A program made the position numbers and the translations under genes. From Ustilaginoidea virens (lineage: Eukaryota; Ascomycota; Sordariomycetes; Hypocreales; Clavicipitaceae), in contig NC_057317.1 of NCBI RefSeq assembly GCF_000687475.1, forward strand, positions 1,488,001-1,552,000: a stretch of DNA of 64,000 nt. The letters run 5' to 3'. Below are positions 46,268 to 58,269 of this stretch, one piece after another; positions within the stretch are counted from its first letter, which is position 1; each line of letters begins with the position of its first letter. The notes under the pieces were generated by a model. It was not told the origin of the DNA. It ran no database searches and saw only the letters and a list, made by a program, of their open reading frames with translations.

Positions 46268-46995
46268 GTAGGAGCTGACCTCTCTCTGTTGCGGGCCAAT
46301 GTCCAAAAGTTGAAACCATTGAGAAAACAAACCCACGAACCGCTCCATCTGCGCCTTCTCCCTTCTTCTTCTTTTTTTTCTTCTTTTTTTTCTTCTTTTT
46401 TTTTTTCCTTTTTATTATTATTTTCTTCTTCGATAGTATTCTTCTTCCTGGCAATTAATCCATCATACAGCTCTTCCTCTCCAACCCCGTCGACATCCCA
46501 GTCCGAGGACAGTCTTACCCGAATGTCAAATTGTTCGGCCGCGACATCGAGCAGCCCAGTTGCTGCTTGCTTTGGCTCCCCATCCAATCGTAAATCGTCA
46601 TGCCTTCTCTGTCTCGCCGTCTTCCAGACACGACGCGGCGCAATGGAACCATAAAACCAGAGCACATTTCTGTCTGATGACGCCACTCTGGCCTGTCCTC
46701 CCCTACCCGTTCGAGGCCCCAGCGACCACGGAAAACACGAAAAACACAAAAAGCACAATGCGCCAGGCCGGTATATCCATTCCGGGTTCCCTGCATTCCT
46801 GCATTCCTGCATTGCTTCATTGCCGCGTTGCCGTATCGTCGCATCACCGCATTGCCGTGCATTGTCATGTCCTGCCTCGCTCGCACAAGCGTCCTCCACG
46901 CTTGTCTCGTCAGAGGCCACCGCACTTTGTTAAAAACACTTCTGCTCCCCCGTCCCGGCCATACCTTGTTCACCGCTCGGGGGCATCTTGTTTAG

Positions 46996-49900
46996 TCATG
47001 ACTCGGTTCGGGGATGCCAGTTCTCTTGAAACAGCTGGCTGACAAAGAAGTAATCATGCTCCCACGCGCCCTTCTCCCGAACCTGCTCCCATTCTCGCTC
47101 TGCATTAACAATGCCTCGTGCGTTAGCCCCCCGCTTCAGAAGTCCGGTTCACCAGCAGGCAACGAAGAGGGATAAAGAAGGGGCCATGTGCTACACATCC
47201 GTCTGTGTGCATCCCCATGTGCTGACTGGACAACTTACCGTGCTCCTTGGCAAACTTCCTCGTCTCATGCACGAACCGAATCTTCTCCTCGTCCAGATCT
47301 GCTAGTGAGCGCAAATCTTGGTCCTTGCACTCGTCCGAGAATGGATACCAACCCTTGTTGCAATAGTGGAAATGAGCCAGAAGAATGTTGGCTCCTGGAC
47401 GCGATAATCAGATTACCCAACAAATCAGCCATTCCATTTTTTTTTTTTTACCAAAACACACTAAAAAAATAAAAATAAAAAAATAGCAACGTATAATGTC
47501 AAGGGAGCGAGGGTAAAACCAGAAAATCCTCACCAAGATGGTATTCTTTGACTTTGTCTTCGCGCGCAAATCGACGCTAGAGCGGTTCGTCAGCAACTGG
47601 TCTCATCCGCCCGCCCGGCCCCCTCGGCAACCATCATCCAAGCCCCGTGGCAGTGGCAGGTCTCTGCAAACGTTTTCGGTCAGGAGTCCTTTCGTCCTTG
47701 TTTCAACTTACTCTGATTCCATGCTTTCGAGCGTATGCCGCGTCATGGGCTATGATTAGCGCTGCATTGTGCAGCAGAATAAACGTCACCAAATAAGTCA
47801 CAAACCACGTGCATTGCCGGTTCTTCAACACCATCTTCTGTAACTTATCAAGCAACTCGCGTCTGAGTCGAGTCTGAATATGGTGAATGAGGACTAGATC
47901 CAGCTGGGCACCGAGCACCGGCGGCACGGGAATCTTTCCGGCATTGGGACTCGTTGCATCCAAAATGTCGTCTGCCATGCCAAGCTTCTCTTCACCAACG
48001 ATGAAGTCTGAATTTGTCGAAAGTCGAACAGCGACCCACAACCGAAACGTCCAGTCAAGCAGCTGCTTCCATTCTTCGGGTATCGTGGCGTCTTGGTACA
48101 TGCGAAAGGCTTCGACATACGTCTTCCGCAGCAAACCGCTCGACCGGTCGGCTATGTGCTTGATAGTGTCGCCCATCGCGTCCGAGATGTGCCTCATGTA
48201 GGCTGTTTTGCCGTCTTCCAGATCCATCAGAGCGTATGGCGGCACTTTGACTGATCTCTTGGACCCGTTATAATCCCAGGTGCGTTCTGTCTTGTCACCA
48301 TCCTGAGGTATAAACTTCCGAACCGGCAGCTGAATGCATTTTTTTGTAAACCCAGACGAGATGCGTATGAACTTGACTTCTGCGGATGCCCACTTTTGAA
48401 TCGGATCAGAAATATTGTTATTCCACCTTCGTGTCCATTCGTATCCTGGGACTTGTCCGGGCTTGAATAGCCTTATGTCGGTGATTTTGTATCTCAAACA
48501 AGGGAATCGCCCAGCCTTTACGTTGGAGACTTTTTTGCACGTCAGGCAGGCTCCGCCCGGCTCTTCTGGGTTATGTTCACACTGGTTTCAAAAGCATCAT
48601 CGGTCAGCTACACAGCCAAGAGCTACACGGAGGGGGTCTGCTCGCTCGGGTGAAGCATGTGCTCACACGTATCCTCTGCATCCTGCACCGAATGCATGAT
48701 CCAATCTTGCGTGTCTGCGCAGTCTGTTCTCGCAGAGTAGGATCTTTGAAAGGACCTCGCTTCCCCCCTCGTTGGTTCGGCAAGATGATGTCAAAACTTG
48801 TTTGATGGGCGTTGGAGCTTGTGTCAACCCAGGACTGTTGAGGCAGCGTTTCTACGAGGCTCCCGGTGACCATGAGTATACCTGATCCGTCGGATGACAG
48901 CATGGATGAACCTATTCCTTGCCCTGAAGGCGATCCCGCCGCAACAAAAGTGCCGAACCCGTAATTATCCTGACATGACGCACTAAGCATCAACCCGCTT
49001 TGATCGGGTATGGGCAAGGGGCCGATCAGTCCCGTCTCTGGTTTCAGTACTTGATCCGTGAAGAATGCAGAGAAGTTGGCGTTGTGCTCAGGTAGGAATC
49101 CATCCTGGAAAAATTCCGATGTTTGCAGTTCCACGGCATGCGAAAAGGTATCAAGGCTTGAAGCAACTTGCGCGGGAACGAACTCATAAGCTGCAGAGCC
49201 TGCCCCTGCCTCCACGTACGGCAATGTTGATGTTCCTGGCAAGGCTTGCGATGCCACAACAGGCTGCTTTTCGGCAATATATGGTTGGTTTAGGCTGTAG
49301 GATGCATCGGGACCTTGAGGTAAGGTGTGATACCCTATGCAAACTACCCGTCAGACTCAAGTCTCGACTGAGCTCGCGTCAATAAGACGCTCTCTTGTAT
49401 CCGAGAGGAAACGGAGTCCGGGCTAGGAAGAAGGGACGGAAAGAAGGGAAAGAAGGAAGCCAGAGGGAGTACTGTACCATCCAGATGACCCGTAGTAAAG
49501 TCACATCCATTGCAGAAAATCTCGGCCATTCGTCTAGGGAAGTAAGCCAGAGTCTGCGAGGGCGTGATTATTGGCTCAGGCCATCCTGCCGAAAGAAACT
49601 GCTGTTCATTCGCGCTCAGGTCGTACTGGTCAAGCGCAGGGGCTTTTTCCAGCGCGCTCTGATGCGGCAAGAATGAGTATTTCTGAGGCATAGTGTCGCA
49701 GCGGTAATCAAGCTTGCGCCGTTTAGAGGGCGCGTGTTGCGGTTCAGGATGGTTGTGACTTTCAAAGCCAGAAGTCTGGCCATATGGCAAACACTGCTGG
49801 TCAATGGCAGGTTGGAAGTCCAACGAAAACTGTTGAAAGGCATCCACGCCGTATGCTAGAGTCGAAGGATGCGAGATGGAAGGTGCAGCGCAGTCATAAG

Positions 49901-50120
49901 ACTGGGGCCTTTTGTGAGTTATAGAGCCAGTGAGTTCCTACGTCATGGGTCAATGGGTGTCTTTGATTGTGAATCAGAAGTGAGAACTGTTGGTGTAATG
50001 GATTAAGGATCTTGCCAGAACTCCCATGCTCACCAGAACGGATAACGGTTTTAGTTCTTCGCGTTATCCTGAGCGGAGCTTGGCAGTAATAGTGCAGGTG
50101 AGAGACACGGGAAATGTTTC

Positions 50121-50163
<43 letters not shown>

Positions 50164-50284
50164 TTGTGATATAATATTACTGGGGTACAGAGATATGGGG
50201 TATAAGATGGGGAGGGAGGCTGGTGATATATCCCATGCAGGCTGCCGCGAGTACGGTCAAGGCTCTGAGAGGGTATCTTACCAT
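46996..50284 (-). CDS. Zn2Cys6-type transcription factor with internal zinc cluster
   Basis: Nuclear DNA-binding regulator. Coding exons on the minus strand: 49937-49478, 49334-48667, 48581-47712, 47576-47534, 47394-47239 and 47099-46996, about 767 aa with the start. All joins keep frame and use GT-AG. The Cys cluster is assembled across an intron: CIRCRMQRIR from exon 49334-48667 and CEHNPEEPGGACLTC...FPC from the next. Spacing is Cx2Cx6Cx10Cx2Cx12C, with a longer last gap than usual, near residue 368-406 rather than at the N-terminus. A basic GGKRGPFKD segment precedes it. The last exons give ANILLAHFHYCNKG and WEHDYFFVSQLFQENW, a conserved tail. Exon 49937-49478 has no in-frame ATG. The best start is an ATG at 50284-50282 that is followed at once by GTAAGA, giving M-ELTGSITHKRPQSYD. 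Target genes are unknown. Confidence 0.8.
50125..50161. repeat. Homopolymer, 37 A (in proposed first intron)
   Basis: Uninterrupted A run on the plus strand, hence a T run in the transcript of the Zn2Cys6 gene if its first intron runs from 50281 to 49938. Confidence 0.95.
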
Positions 50285-53200
50285 GATGGCTGCTTGTGCA
50301 AAACGGGATGCGTTGGACAAGACTAGTATTTTGTGCCAGAATAAGCTAGACGCGAGGTACTGACATGTGGAATGAAAAGTATCGTCTTTGCTCCCGAGAC
50401 AAACAATGACAAGGCGGCGACGGCAAAGGCGCAAAACATGTAGAGCTGGTCAAGGATAGTGCTGCAACACTCTGTCTCTAGGTGGTTCGACTTGTTAAGG
50501 CTCCACCAAGACCCTCATGATGAGAGAGACTCATGTACGAAGTACACCAAGTATCTGACAGGTATGCAACCACAGGGGTGCAGCGTGGGCAGGGACCAGA
50601 CACGGTCCGGTCTGGTCAAAAAGGGAGAAAACAAAGTCAGCGGAGTTATGGTCCGGGTAATAGAACAATGGGGAGGAAATGAAAACTGGCCGGGCATGTC
50701 AATACAGGGCTAGCGTGATAATCAGTTCCGGGCGAACAGGTCGACCGAGTGGTATGTATTGTATGTATTGCCGGGAGGTTGGTTGGTGTGTGCGTGTGGG
50801 TAGAGGTGTGCCGCGTCAGGATGGCCTTTTGCCGGACGGCATTGACTCCTGAGGCGGCGGATGCGAATGGTGAAAGGTGATGCTAATGCTCAACCTCGAT
50901 GCTGATGCTGGTTTCTTGGCGAGAAAGTTGTTCCGTCAGTTGTCGGGCAAGGATGGCGGATGGCACGGACCAACGCTTGAGGCGTGCCGCAGATATGCAT
51001 GGGCAACAAGGGCCGTCGTCCTAGTGCCAAGTTTGCGGAAAGCAAAAAAGTCGTCGGCAGAGTTTAAGGGTGAGGATAGTCAAGTTTGGAGAGAGAAGAG
51101 ATGACTTCAGACTCGGTGAGGATGGCAAAAAGCCATGACACCGTGCTAAATTGTATCCGGGCAGACTGAGGGGTATTGGTCATGGGCCTGTTGGACCGGG
51201 GGTTGCTTTTCTTTTGCCTCGCACGTCGGCACCGTGGCTCGTTTGAATGAGGACAAAGAAAGACACAACGTGGGCTGCCCGATTGAACCGGGGCTGAAAA
51301 TTTGACCAGGTTATCGCAAGGTGGTTGCACTTGGCTGCTGTCCAAAAACGAAAAAAAAAAAAAAAAAAAATCGACAAAAGTGTACGGAGTAGGACGCTTC
51401 GTAATGCAAAACAAAGAAAGATCCAGCGGGGAAGTGCCGATTCCTCGAGCTTTGTTCGGACACCCAAGAAAACCCGCGAGCGATTTTCCTTCTCACTCTC
51501 ATCAGCTATACTGTACGGGACTAACAGGATGCGATTCTAATCACTCACACGGTTGGGTTGCGTTGGGTGGCTTGAGCAAATCTCAGGCGACCCTTGTCCA
51601 TAGGCCGGGAGGGAAGGGCGGGGGCTCGGGGGTATAGTTCTCCTTTAATTCGTTGCTCACGACAAATCTTTCCGCCATAGTGCATGCATATAAACTGAGA
51701 TAAGCTGTCTGGGGTGGGAGAGACAGATAATTACTCCCCCGGAATGTCTGCTAATGGAGGGAGAAAGAAAAAGATTATTCTGGAATATGAGGTGACGAGG
51801 TGCTTCAAAAGCTTTGGCGTGACAGATTTGTTATGACCGATGTTTTATGTTTCCATGATGACGACAACAACAAGGTCCGCAGCCTTGAGCGGGTGCAGCT
51901 GCTACTCGTTAAATTGGTGAGCCAATTTTATGTACAATGCATAGTGCCGCTGATTCCTCGACCACTTACATCCCTTCATTCATCCATTTGGCTCCATATG
52001 GCGTCAATCAAATTGAGGACGGGTTGAGACGGCAAGGTATCGATCGGATTCCCAGGACAGATTCCAAGGAACGTGCGCAAATCTAGCGATTAGATTCTCT
52101 GACATCCAAGCCAGTAGTTGAATGTAAGTGTTGGTAAGCAACGCCTGTAATCATCAGTCTCACGTACCACCTCGTGCTCAGCATGGGGGTTTCCAGGCTT
52201 CAGTTTCAATCGTAGGCAATGAACTAGGTTCGTTCCTGAGCACACCACCAGGCAGCAGAAAGGTCCCTGAAACGCTGTTAAAGGGAATAGAGCCTGGATA
52301 CTCCGTAAATGCCTACCGTTACCAACATCTAGCATCGGAAATTTTCCTTTCCCCTTGGGAAAAAAAAAAAAAAGTGGCGCTGGATCTGTCCGGGACAACG
52401 AACCCAAAGCAAAGGAGGGAGGGATCAGCTGTGTAGGTCCGACATGGTGTACTCCGGACACTGCAACTGCACTCTATCTCTGAGCTTCGAGACCAGGCCT
52501 GCCATCTGGGGAGGGGACGAACCTTGTCGAGCTGCTTACCCAGCACAGGCCATGTGATGTGATGGTGCACACAGAAAGAACCTTTCCTGCCTTGTAGAGT
52601 AGTATGATGTGGGGACCGGTGAACCAGGCAGCCAATACCTATGATCCTCCGCAGTCAAAGGCTGCCCGAGCATCAGATCTTCGCTATTACCTGACAACAT
52701 GTGTGGTCAGATGAGATGCCCCGGGCCGAACCTCGTGTGACGGCATGCCTCACCATTATCGAACCGATTCCGCCATCAGCATTCAAGCGTCAAGGTTGCA
52801 TCGAGGAAAAGCAAGCAATATCAAAGGCCAAGGAATGCAGAGGGAGGCGGTCCTTTTACGGCTTGATTGGTAGATGCTCCATACAGCAAGCACTATTCGG
52901 TCGGAGGTCGGTCCATTGTCGCGATAGCGGAACGAAACTCGGTTAATGCCAAGGTACATACCTACCTAAGGTTGCTTGTGGTTAGTCAAGCACCTCACCT
53001 CGTTTTGCCGATCGAAAATCCTCAATCTGGCGCCTCGCCACAGATCTCATGCGGCAGGGTTCACAGACGCATATGCGAATGAGCGTCATACTAACAGTTA
53101 TTTGCATCCAAGTTACTTGAAATTCCGAAGTTCGAGAGTGTTTGACGGATGCGAGAGCCAGAGGGTGGAACCATTTTCAAGGTTCAACCTTGATCATTCC

Positions 53201-55517
53201 AACGTGCAAACGGGAAGTGGACATGACGGTGGCGTGGGGCAGCAGCTCCTTCGTTGCAGCCGGCCCATTGAATCGCAGGTGATTGGCACGGGAGCTAGGG
53301 AAGTGGATCCCACCTACCCCCTCTACATCTCCACCTTGTCTACCCATGACTCCTGAGGTGGGTACCAGGTACCTTAGGTAGGTAGGTACCTAGGTACCTG
53401 GGGTAACTCCTCGTTTTCTCCCCGCATCAACTCTCGAAAACACGATCTACCTCGAACAAACCATGACCCTGGCGGAAAGTCCTACAACTGGTTAGTCAGT
53501 CCGTACTATCTTACCGACTGCTTGCCCTGGCGTGCTTGTCCTGGCCGGGGCCCGGCATGGCAAATGCTTCGAAATATCGAGGCAGGGTTGGTTGGTCAGA
53601 TAGCCCCTCCAAAGCTTGGACACGCCTGCCGGTGCCGAGTTAAGATCAATCCTGACCGAAGAGATCTACGGACGTGATGACGGCATAACTGGCAAGCCGT
53701 TGTGCGTACCTTGCCCCTGGCTTGATCGTACTGCACCTCCGCATGCAGCCAGAGCTGCCGAAGCAAACTGCTCATGTTTATCTTGTCAGGAACTCCTTTT
53801 CGCCCGACTGTCAAGATCTGTGGAAGATCTGTAGCTCAAAGAAAGAAAAAAATCTATATTGGCCCGGGAAAACGCACGCAGCGTTTGCGGTTTACCCGAG
53901 CTCAGACGCAAGTCTATCGTCTTGGAGATAGGAGCCTGTCCGCTGTCCGTGTGCTTTGCATCGTCTGAATAACAATATCTGACATATAACCACTCCCTTT
54001 TCATCCCTCGCAGCCAGACCAGTCAAAAACCTTTCGCTTCGTAAACGTACAAAAGGACCGGTGAAAGATGGCTCGGATCAAGCGCCGGCTGCGATCCCAA
54101 CTTGCTCGTTGACAAGCTGTCAATCAGTTCCGTCCAACATCGGTCAGGTGGCACCTCCCAAGGTTTTATAGAATTCTTCTGCTGCGGCATTGCCACCCAC
54201 GATATCCTTCGTCCCGTTCCGTCCATCCAGACAGCTGGTGGCGCGACTCCACGGAAGAGTAGACCAACCGTATCGTCATCACAACGACCACTCACCCCAC
54301 CCCGTTTATCGTTAACGTATATATATTATCGACCAAGAACTTTAGAAAGTTGATGATCCTCGGGAAGGGTCCTGGGAGGCACCAGCTATTGTAGTAGAGT
54401 ACAAGTCGAGGTTGTGTGACCGACCAACTTCAGCCTCTTCGGAGATGACTGGCTCTGGCAACACTGGTTGACCTTTTCGTCTTCAAAAAAAGTAATTTTG
54501 TGCGATGAGGCGAGAAGTCTGTCAGTTACACCATGACTCTTTTTTCGGTGATCCATCGTAGCTGCTCAGTTTTGTTTTTAAAAAATTTCATTTTTTTTCC
54601 CCGCCATTCTCTATCCCAACGCCATCTCCGGACCTATTTCCGGTCCGTGTTGCTCTTTGATAGGTACCATGTTGTTGCCTTTGTTTAAAAGGAAGAGAAA
54701 AAAAAAAAGAGAGAGAGAGAAGAAGAGAGAGAGAGAGAGAGAGAGAACTCGGGTTAGTTTTTAAATCTTTGCTTCTCCTCCCTGGTTGCATGAAGACTCT
54801 TGAACAAGAGATTGTCTTGATACGACTTCAAGTCATCTTCAACATGAACCAATTGATTGTAAGTGCTGCTTGATAACTTTGGGTTTGTCGGGATTGTGCG
54901 TAGCTGTCCTTTATCATCATGGGGGATGCATGCCTGGTTCGACATGTGCCCACCATGAACGACCATGATCGACCATGATCGACCATCTCTCTTCCCTTTC
55001 GACTGAAACACCAGTCAAATTGTCAGGCGCGCTAAATAGGTGCTATCCAGCTCCATATGTCACAATTCTGATGCCACGACGCGGCAACATGGAATTATGG
55101 CTTTGTATCGCCCGCTGACCAGAACATATATATCAATGGAGGAAGCTGAAACGACCTCTCTTCGTTTCGGTCAATGCCGCGCCTGTTGCACCCGAAACAG
55201 GAGTTGTGAATTCAAAGCTCTGCCAAAGCTTTTACCAATACAAAGCTTGTTGTTGTCATTTGTCTCATGTGCCCCGAACCGGTGAGTCAAACCAGCACAT
55301 TGTCGTTTCTAGTCATATGGCTGACGGCAGGTCTCAAAGAAGGAAGCTTCTCCGGACGAGGTTGCCGCTGAAGGTTGCGGCAGCCCGCTTCGTCAGCTCG
55401 TTCGGATGCGTGACAGGTTTGATGAAGCATGTTACTGAGTTCTAGGCGAATGAAAAAAGAGCCCAAGCAAGTTTCCTTGCTCTGAAATGTGTCCGCCCCC
55501 GATGCCGGGCAGAAGCA

Positions 55518-55562
<45 letters not shown>

Positions 55563-56538
55563 CTTTTCTTTTGCCTTTTGTTGTTTTTGCTTTTTCCGTC
55601 GGTTCGGCTTGCGCATGCCACCTGAGGGCCATTTTCAGAGCAAACGTCAGCCCCTAGCCCGCCGTCTCCGGAAAGCTGGGGTCAGTCAGTATCTGGCTAA
55701 ATCATAATAGGTTCGAGGCGCGGCAGTGGAACCCGGCAGATAAAAACAAACAGCTTGGGTACCGAAACGAAACGTATTCCCGTCGCCCTTGTTGATCCGC
55801 TCGGCCACCGGTTTGTTGGAGACGCAGATCAGCGGCAGCCTGCCCACAAAGCTGTAATGTTGCGGCATAAGCCCACGTCCAGACTCCAAACCCTTGTTTA
55901 CCTCTCTCCTCTTCCCTCTCCCTTTTTTCTGTTTCTTCCGTCGCAGCAAGCATGACCCAATCATGTGATCAATCAGGTCTGTCGAATCAAGATAGTGGCC
56001 AGGGGACGTTCTGGCCCCATCTTCTTTTGAATTAAATCAAGTTCCCGGTCGCTTTGCCTTTCTGTGCGACATGACAGCACCGCCGCTCCCTCCACGCTGG
56101 CTTCTTGTTCCCCCAATAAAAAGCATGTGCTTTCTGCGAAAGTGTCAGCTGGAGTCTTTTTCTCACTTTTTATAACGCATATTCTGAGCATGTCAAAAGG
56201 ACGATGCGAGATAGCTTCCTGGAATTCGTCCTCGTCATTCTTTTGCTAGGGTAGCGAAAGGCTTCAAAGATATCGCTCGCACACGATAAAATTATCAGAA
56301 TTGCGCGTCAACCCCCCCCCCCCCCCCCAAGAAACAGCAGAACCACCTGGTCTTGCTTTTCAAATCTGGCATCCTGTGTATTGCAGAACGGATTCGTGTG
56401 CTGGTGTGCCTGTTTGTGCCTGTTTGTGCCTGTGTTTTTCTTCTTCTTCTTCCTCTTTCTCCTGCTTATTCGTCTCCCCTCTGTTTCTCCATCGGGCTTC
56501 CTTAGTTTCTGAGGCGCTCTTGTAGGATCAAAGTCGAC
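50285..56538. other. 6.2-kb gene-poor interval
   Basis: No convincing gene. ORFs are short, on both strands and without family motifs. It holds an A run at 51352-51370, a GATCGACCAT repeat at about 54957-54987, (GA)n near 54710-54747, (TC)n at 55520-55559, a C run at 56312-56328 and AGGTACCTA-type motifs at about 52952 and 53360-53402. Both flanking genes point away, so two promoters lie at its ends. Confidence 0.6.
55520..55559. repeat. (TC)n microsatellite
   Basis: About nineteen uninterrupted CT dinucleotides. Confidence 0.95.
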
Positions 56539-58269
56539 ATGGATTTGAGTCAACGATCCATACACGACGTGATACATCCCACAGCCGCCTTCTCAACATA
56601 CCATTCGGCAACCGAAGCCGGTCAGGTGGTCGAGGTCGACTCGCGGCAAACATCGTGGGCGCAATCGCGCCTCAATCCGAAAAACCGAATAGACTCGTTG
56701 ACCCATCCGGAGAAGCCTTCGTGGCGCGTCGATGGATGTACAGCTTTCGGGACGCAATTCTATGCTGTGCCACTATTTCTGGAGAGATTTCCGCCGATCC
56801 GGGTTGATGTCTTCATTCCAGAGCCTGCAACTCTCCCGCCAGACGTTCGGGATGCGCTCGACCTGGATGTGACATTCTATACAAGAGATGCTGCCAGGAT
56901 CTCCCGTCTCGGCATAACGAGCCACATCTTGCGAATTCTTCACCATTGGACTAATGTCCAAAAGGATTTCATGCAAACATACCAAGATTTGCCATTTGGA
57001 TCCCGAATTGTTTTCCACAATTTGCCCAAGGATATCAAGAAGACGAGTATTTCCATCGCTCGTACGCATCACCTTGAACGGCAGCTTCTTTCCGTGTCAG
57101 CAATGGAGAAGTATTGGGGCGAGGATATCGAGTTACCTCCTACTGTCGACATTAGCGACGTCGTGTACCTGTATCAGTTACACGACAGTGTCTGCCTCGT
57201 AAATATTCGAGGCAGAACATGGATTTTCAAAGCCTTGACGAGTTATACCAAGTACCTTTACCATGAGCTGAGGCAGCTACTTCTGATACCACCACACCCC
57301 GGCATTGTGTCCCGGCCAGTTCACCTCGTTACCAAGAAATGTAGTTTTGGCAACAAGACGGCGGTGATAGGGTTCACTTTGGAATTCCACATCCACGGAA
57401 GTTTGCGCGACCTGATCCCGTTCATGCAGTTACACGGCCAAGTGTCTCTTGCTGACAAAACAAGATGGTCGCTCCAGTTAGCGTCCGCCTTGTTGCATCT
57501 GCACGACGTTGCACACTTCTTTTATCCCGATCTCAGATTGGACAACATTGTCCTTTCAGAGTCCCGTGATGTCATCATGGTCGATTTCGAACAGCGAGGC
57601 GTTTGGTGTGAGTTTGCGGCCCCCGAAGTCAACGCCATTGAGTACATTCGGTTGTTGGCCATCGACGATGAGATTGATTCCAACATTCGGGACAAGTACG
57701 CGGATATGTTGTCGGAGATGCTCCCCGGTTGGGAAGAAATGGGCCAAGGGGAGGATTACACTTGGCCGTCCAAAGGGTACAACGTACCGTGGTTGTGCTT
57801 GACCCGCACTGAAGCGGAAGCGTGCGAGGTGTACATGCTTGGAAGGGTGCTCTGGTGTATCTTCGAAGCCCGAAGTGCGCCTCAGCGATCTGCCGTGTGG
57901 CTTTCCTATCCCTGGGAACCATTAGTGGAGTTTCCGGGCTACACAACCACGCCAGAACCAATTAGGCTTTTGATAGACGCCTGTACCCGGGGCAGAAAAG
58001 TCGGACTGAGCAACTACATTGTTCGAAAACAGAAGAAGCTGGTCATGCGGGAACTGGAGCACGACGGAACATCCACAGCGGAGCAGGTGCAGCAGGTGGC
58101 GAGCGACTGGTGGGCGCGTGAGATAGAGTTGTCCGTGGATTGGTTGAAGAAGAGGCAACAAGGGATGAAAGAGGGGAGCTGGAATGAAAATTACTACAAT
58201 AGGCCTGGTTTGCGGGAGGTATATCATGCGCTGCAGATGTTTCAGACTCAGAGAGACCTCACGGGATAG
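56539..58269 (+). CDS. Protein kinase-like protein, intronless
   Basis: One exon of 576 aa, unusual here because most neighbours are spliced. Residues 1-205 have no motif I recognise. The kinase-like fold follows. The beta-3 Lys is probably Lys231 in WIFKALTSYTKYLYHELRQL, paired with Glu243. The catalytic-loop equivalent is HFFYPDLRLDNIVLS, with Asp331 and Asn336. DFG appears as VDFEQRG (Asp349), and APE at 361-363. His and Arg of the usual HRD are replaced by Tyr-Pro, and Gly of DFG by Glu. All five charged or polar catalytic residues remain, so activity is possible. Similar atypical kinases are common in filamentous fungi and often lineage-specific; substrate unknown. The start is the first ATG after a stretch rich in T and C. 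Confidence 0.85.
   Translation: MDLSQRSIHDVIHPTAAFSTYHSATEAGQVVEVDSRQTSWAQSRLNPKNRIDSLTHPEKPSWRVDGCTAFGTQFYAVPLFLERFPPIRVDVFIPEPATLPPDVRDALDLDVTFYTRDAARISRLGITSHILRILHHWTNVQKDFMQTYQDLPFGSRIVFHNLPKDIKKTSISIARTHHLERQLLSVSAMEKYWGEDIELPPTVDISDVVYLYQLHDSVCLVNIRGRTWIFKALTSYTKYLYHELRQLLLIPPHPGIVSRPVHLVTKKCSFGNKTAVIGFTLEFHIHGSLRDLIPFMQLHGQVSLADKTRWSLQLASALLHLHDVAHFFYPDLRLDNIVLSESRDVIMVDFEQRGVWCEFAAPEVNAIEYIRLLAIDDEIDSNIRDKYADMLSEMLPGWEEMGQGEDYTWPSKGYNVPWLCLTRTEAEACEVYMLGRVLWCIFEARSAPQRSAVWLSYPWEPLVEFPGYTTTPEPIRLLIDACTRGRKVGLSNYIVRKQKKLVMRELEHDGTSTAEQVQQVASDWWAREIELSVDWLKKRQQGMKEGSWNENYYNRPGLREVYHALQMFQTQRDLTG

Larger units (their letters stand above)
41910..46995. other. 5-kb low-complexity intergenic region
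   Basis: No gene is supported. It is a patchwork of homopolymers (28 A at 42420-42447; A runs near 42616-42652; 23 C at 44521-44543; 29 A at 45217-45245), purine or pyrimidine tracts, (AAGGT)n at 42933-42963, (TGTC)n at 43529-43561, (CCTA)n at 45702-45735 and (CACTG)n at 46219-46267. ORFs are poly-Phe, poly-Lys or Arg/Ser-rich artefacts. A short AT-rich stretch (45590-46150) differs in composition. Confidence 0.65.

Noticed and set aside
46180..46920. 246-codon minus-strand ORF with Lys/Glu-rich part
   Set aside because: Driven by simple repeats (CACTG, GAA/AAA); no domain and no support from neighbours.
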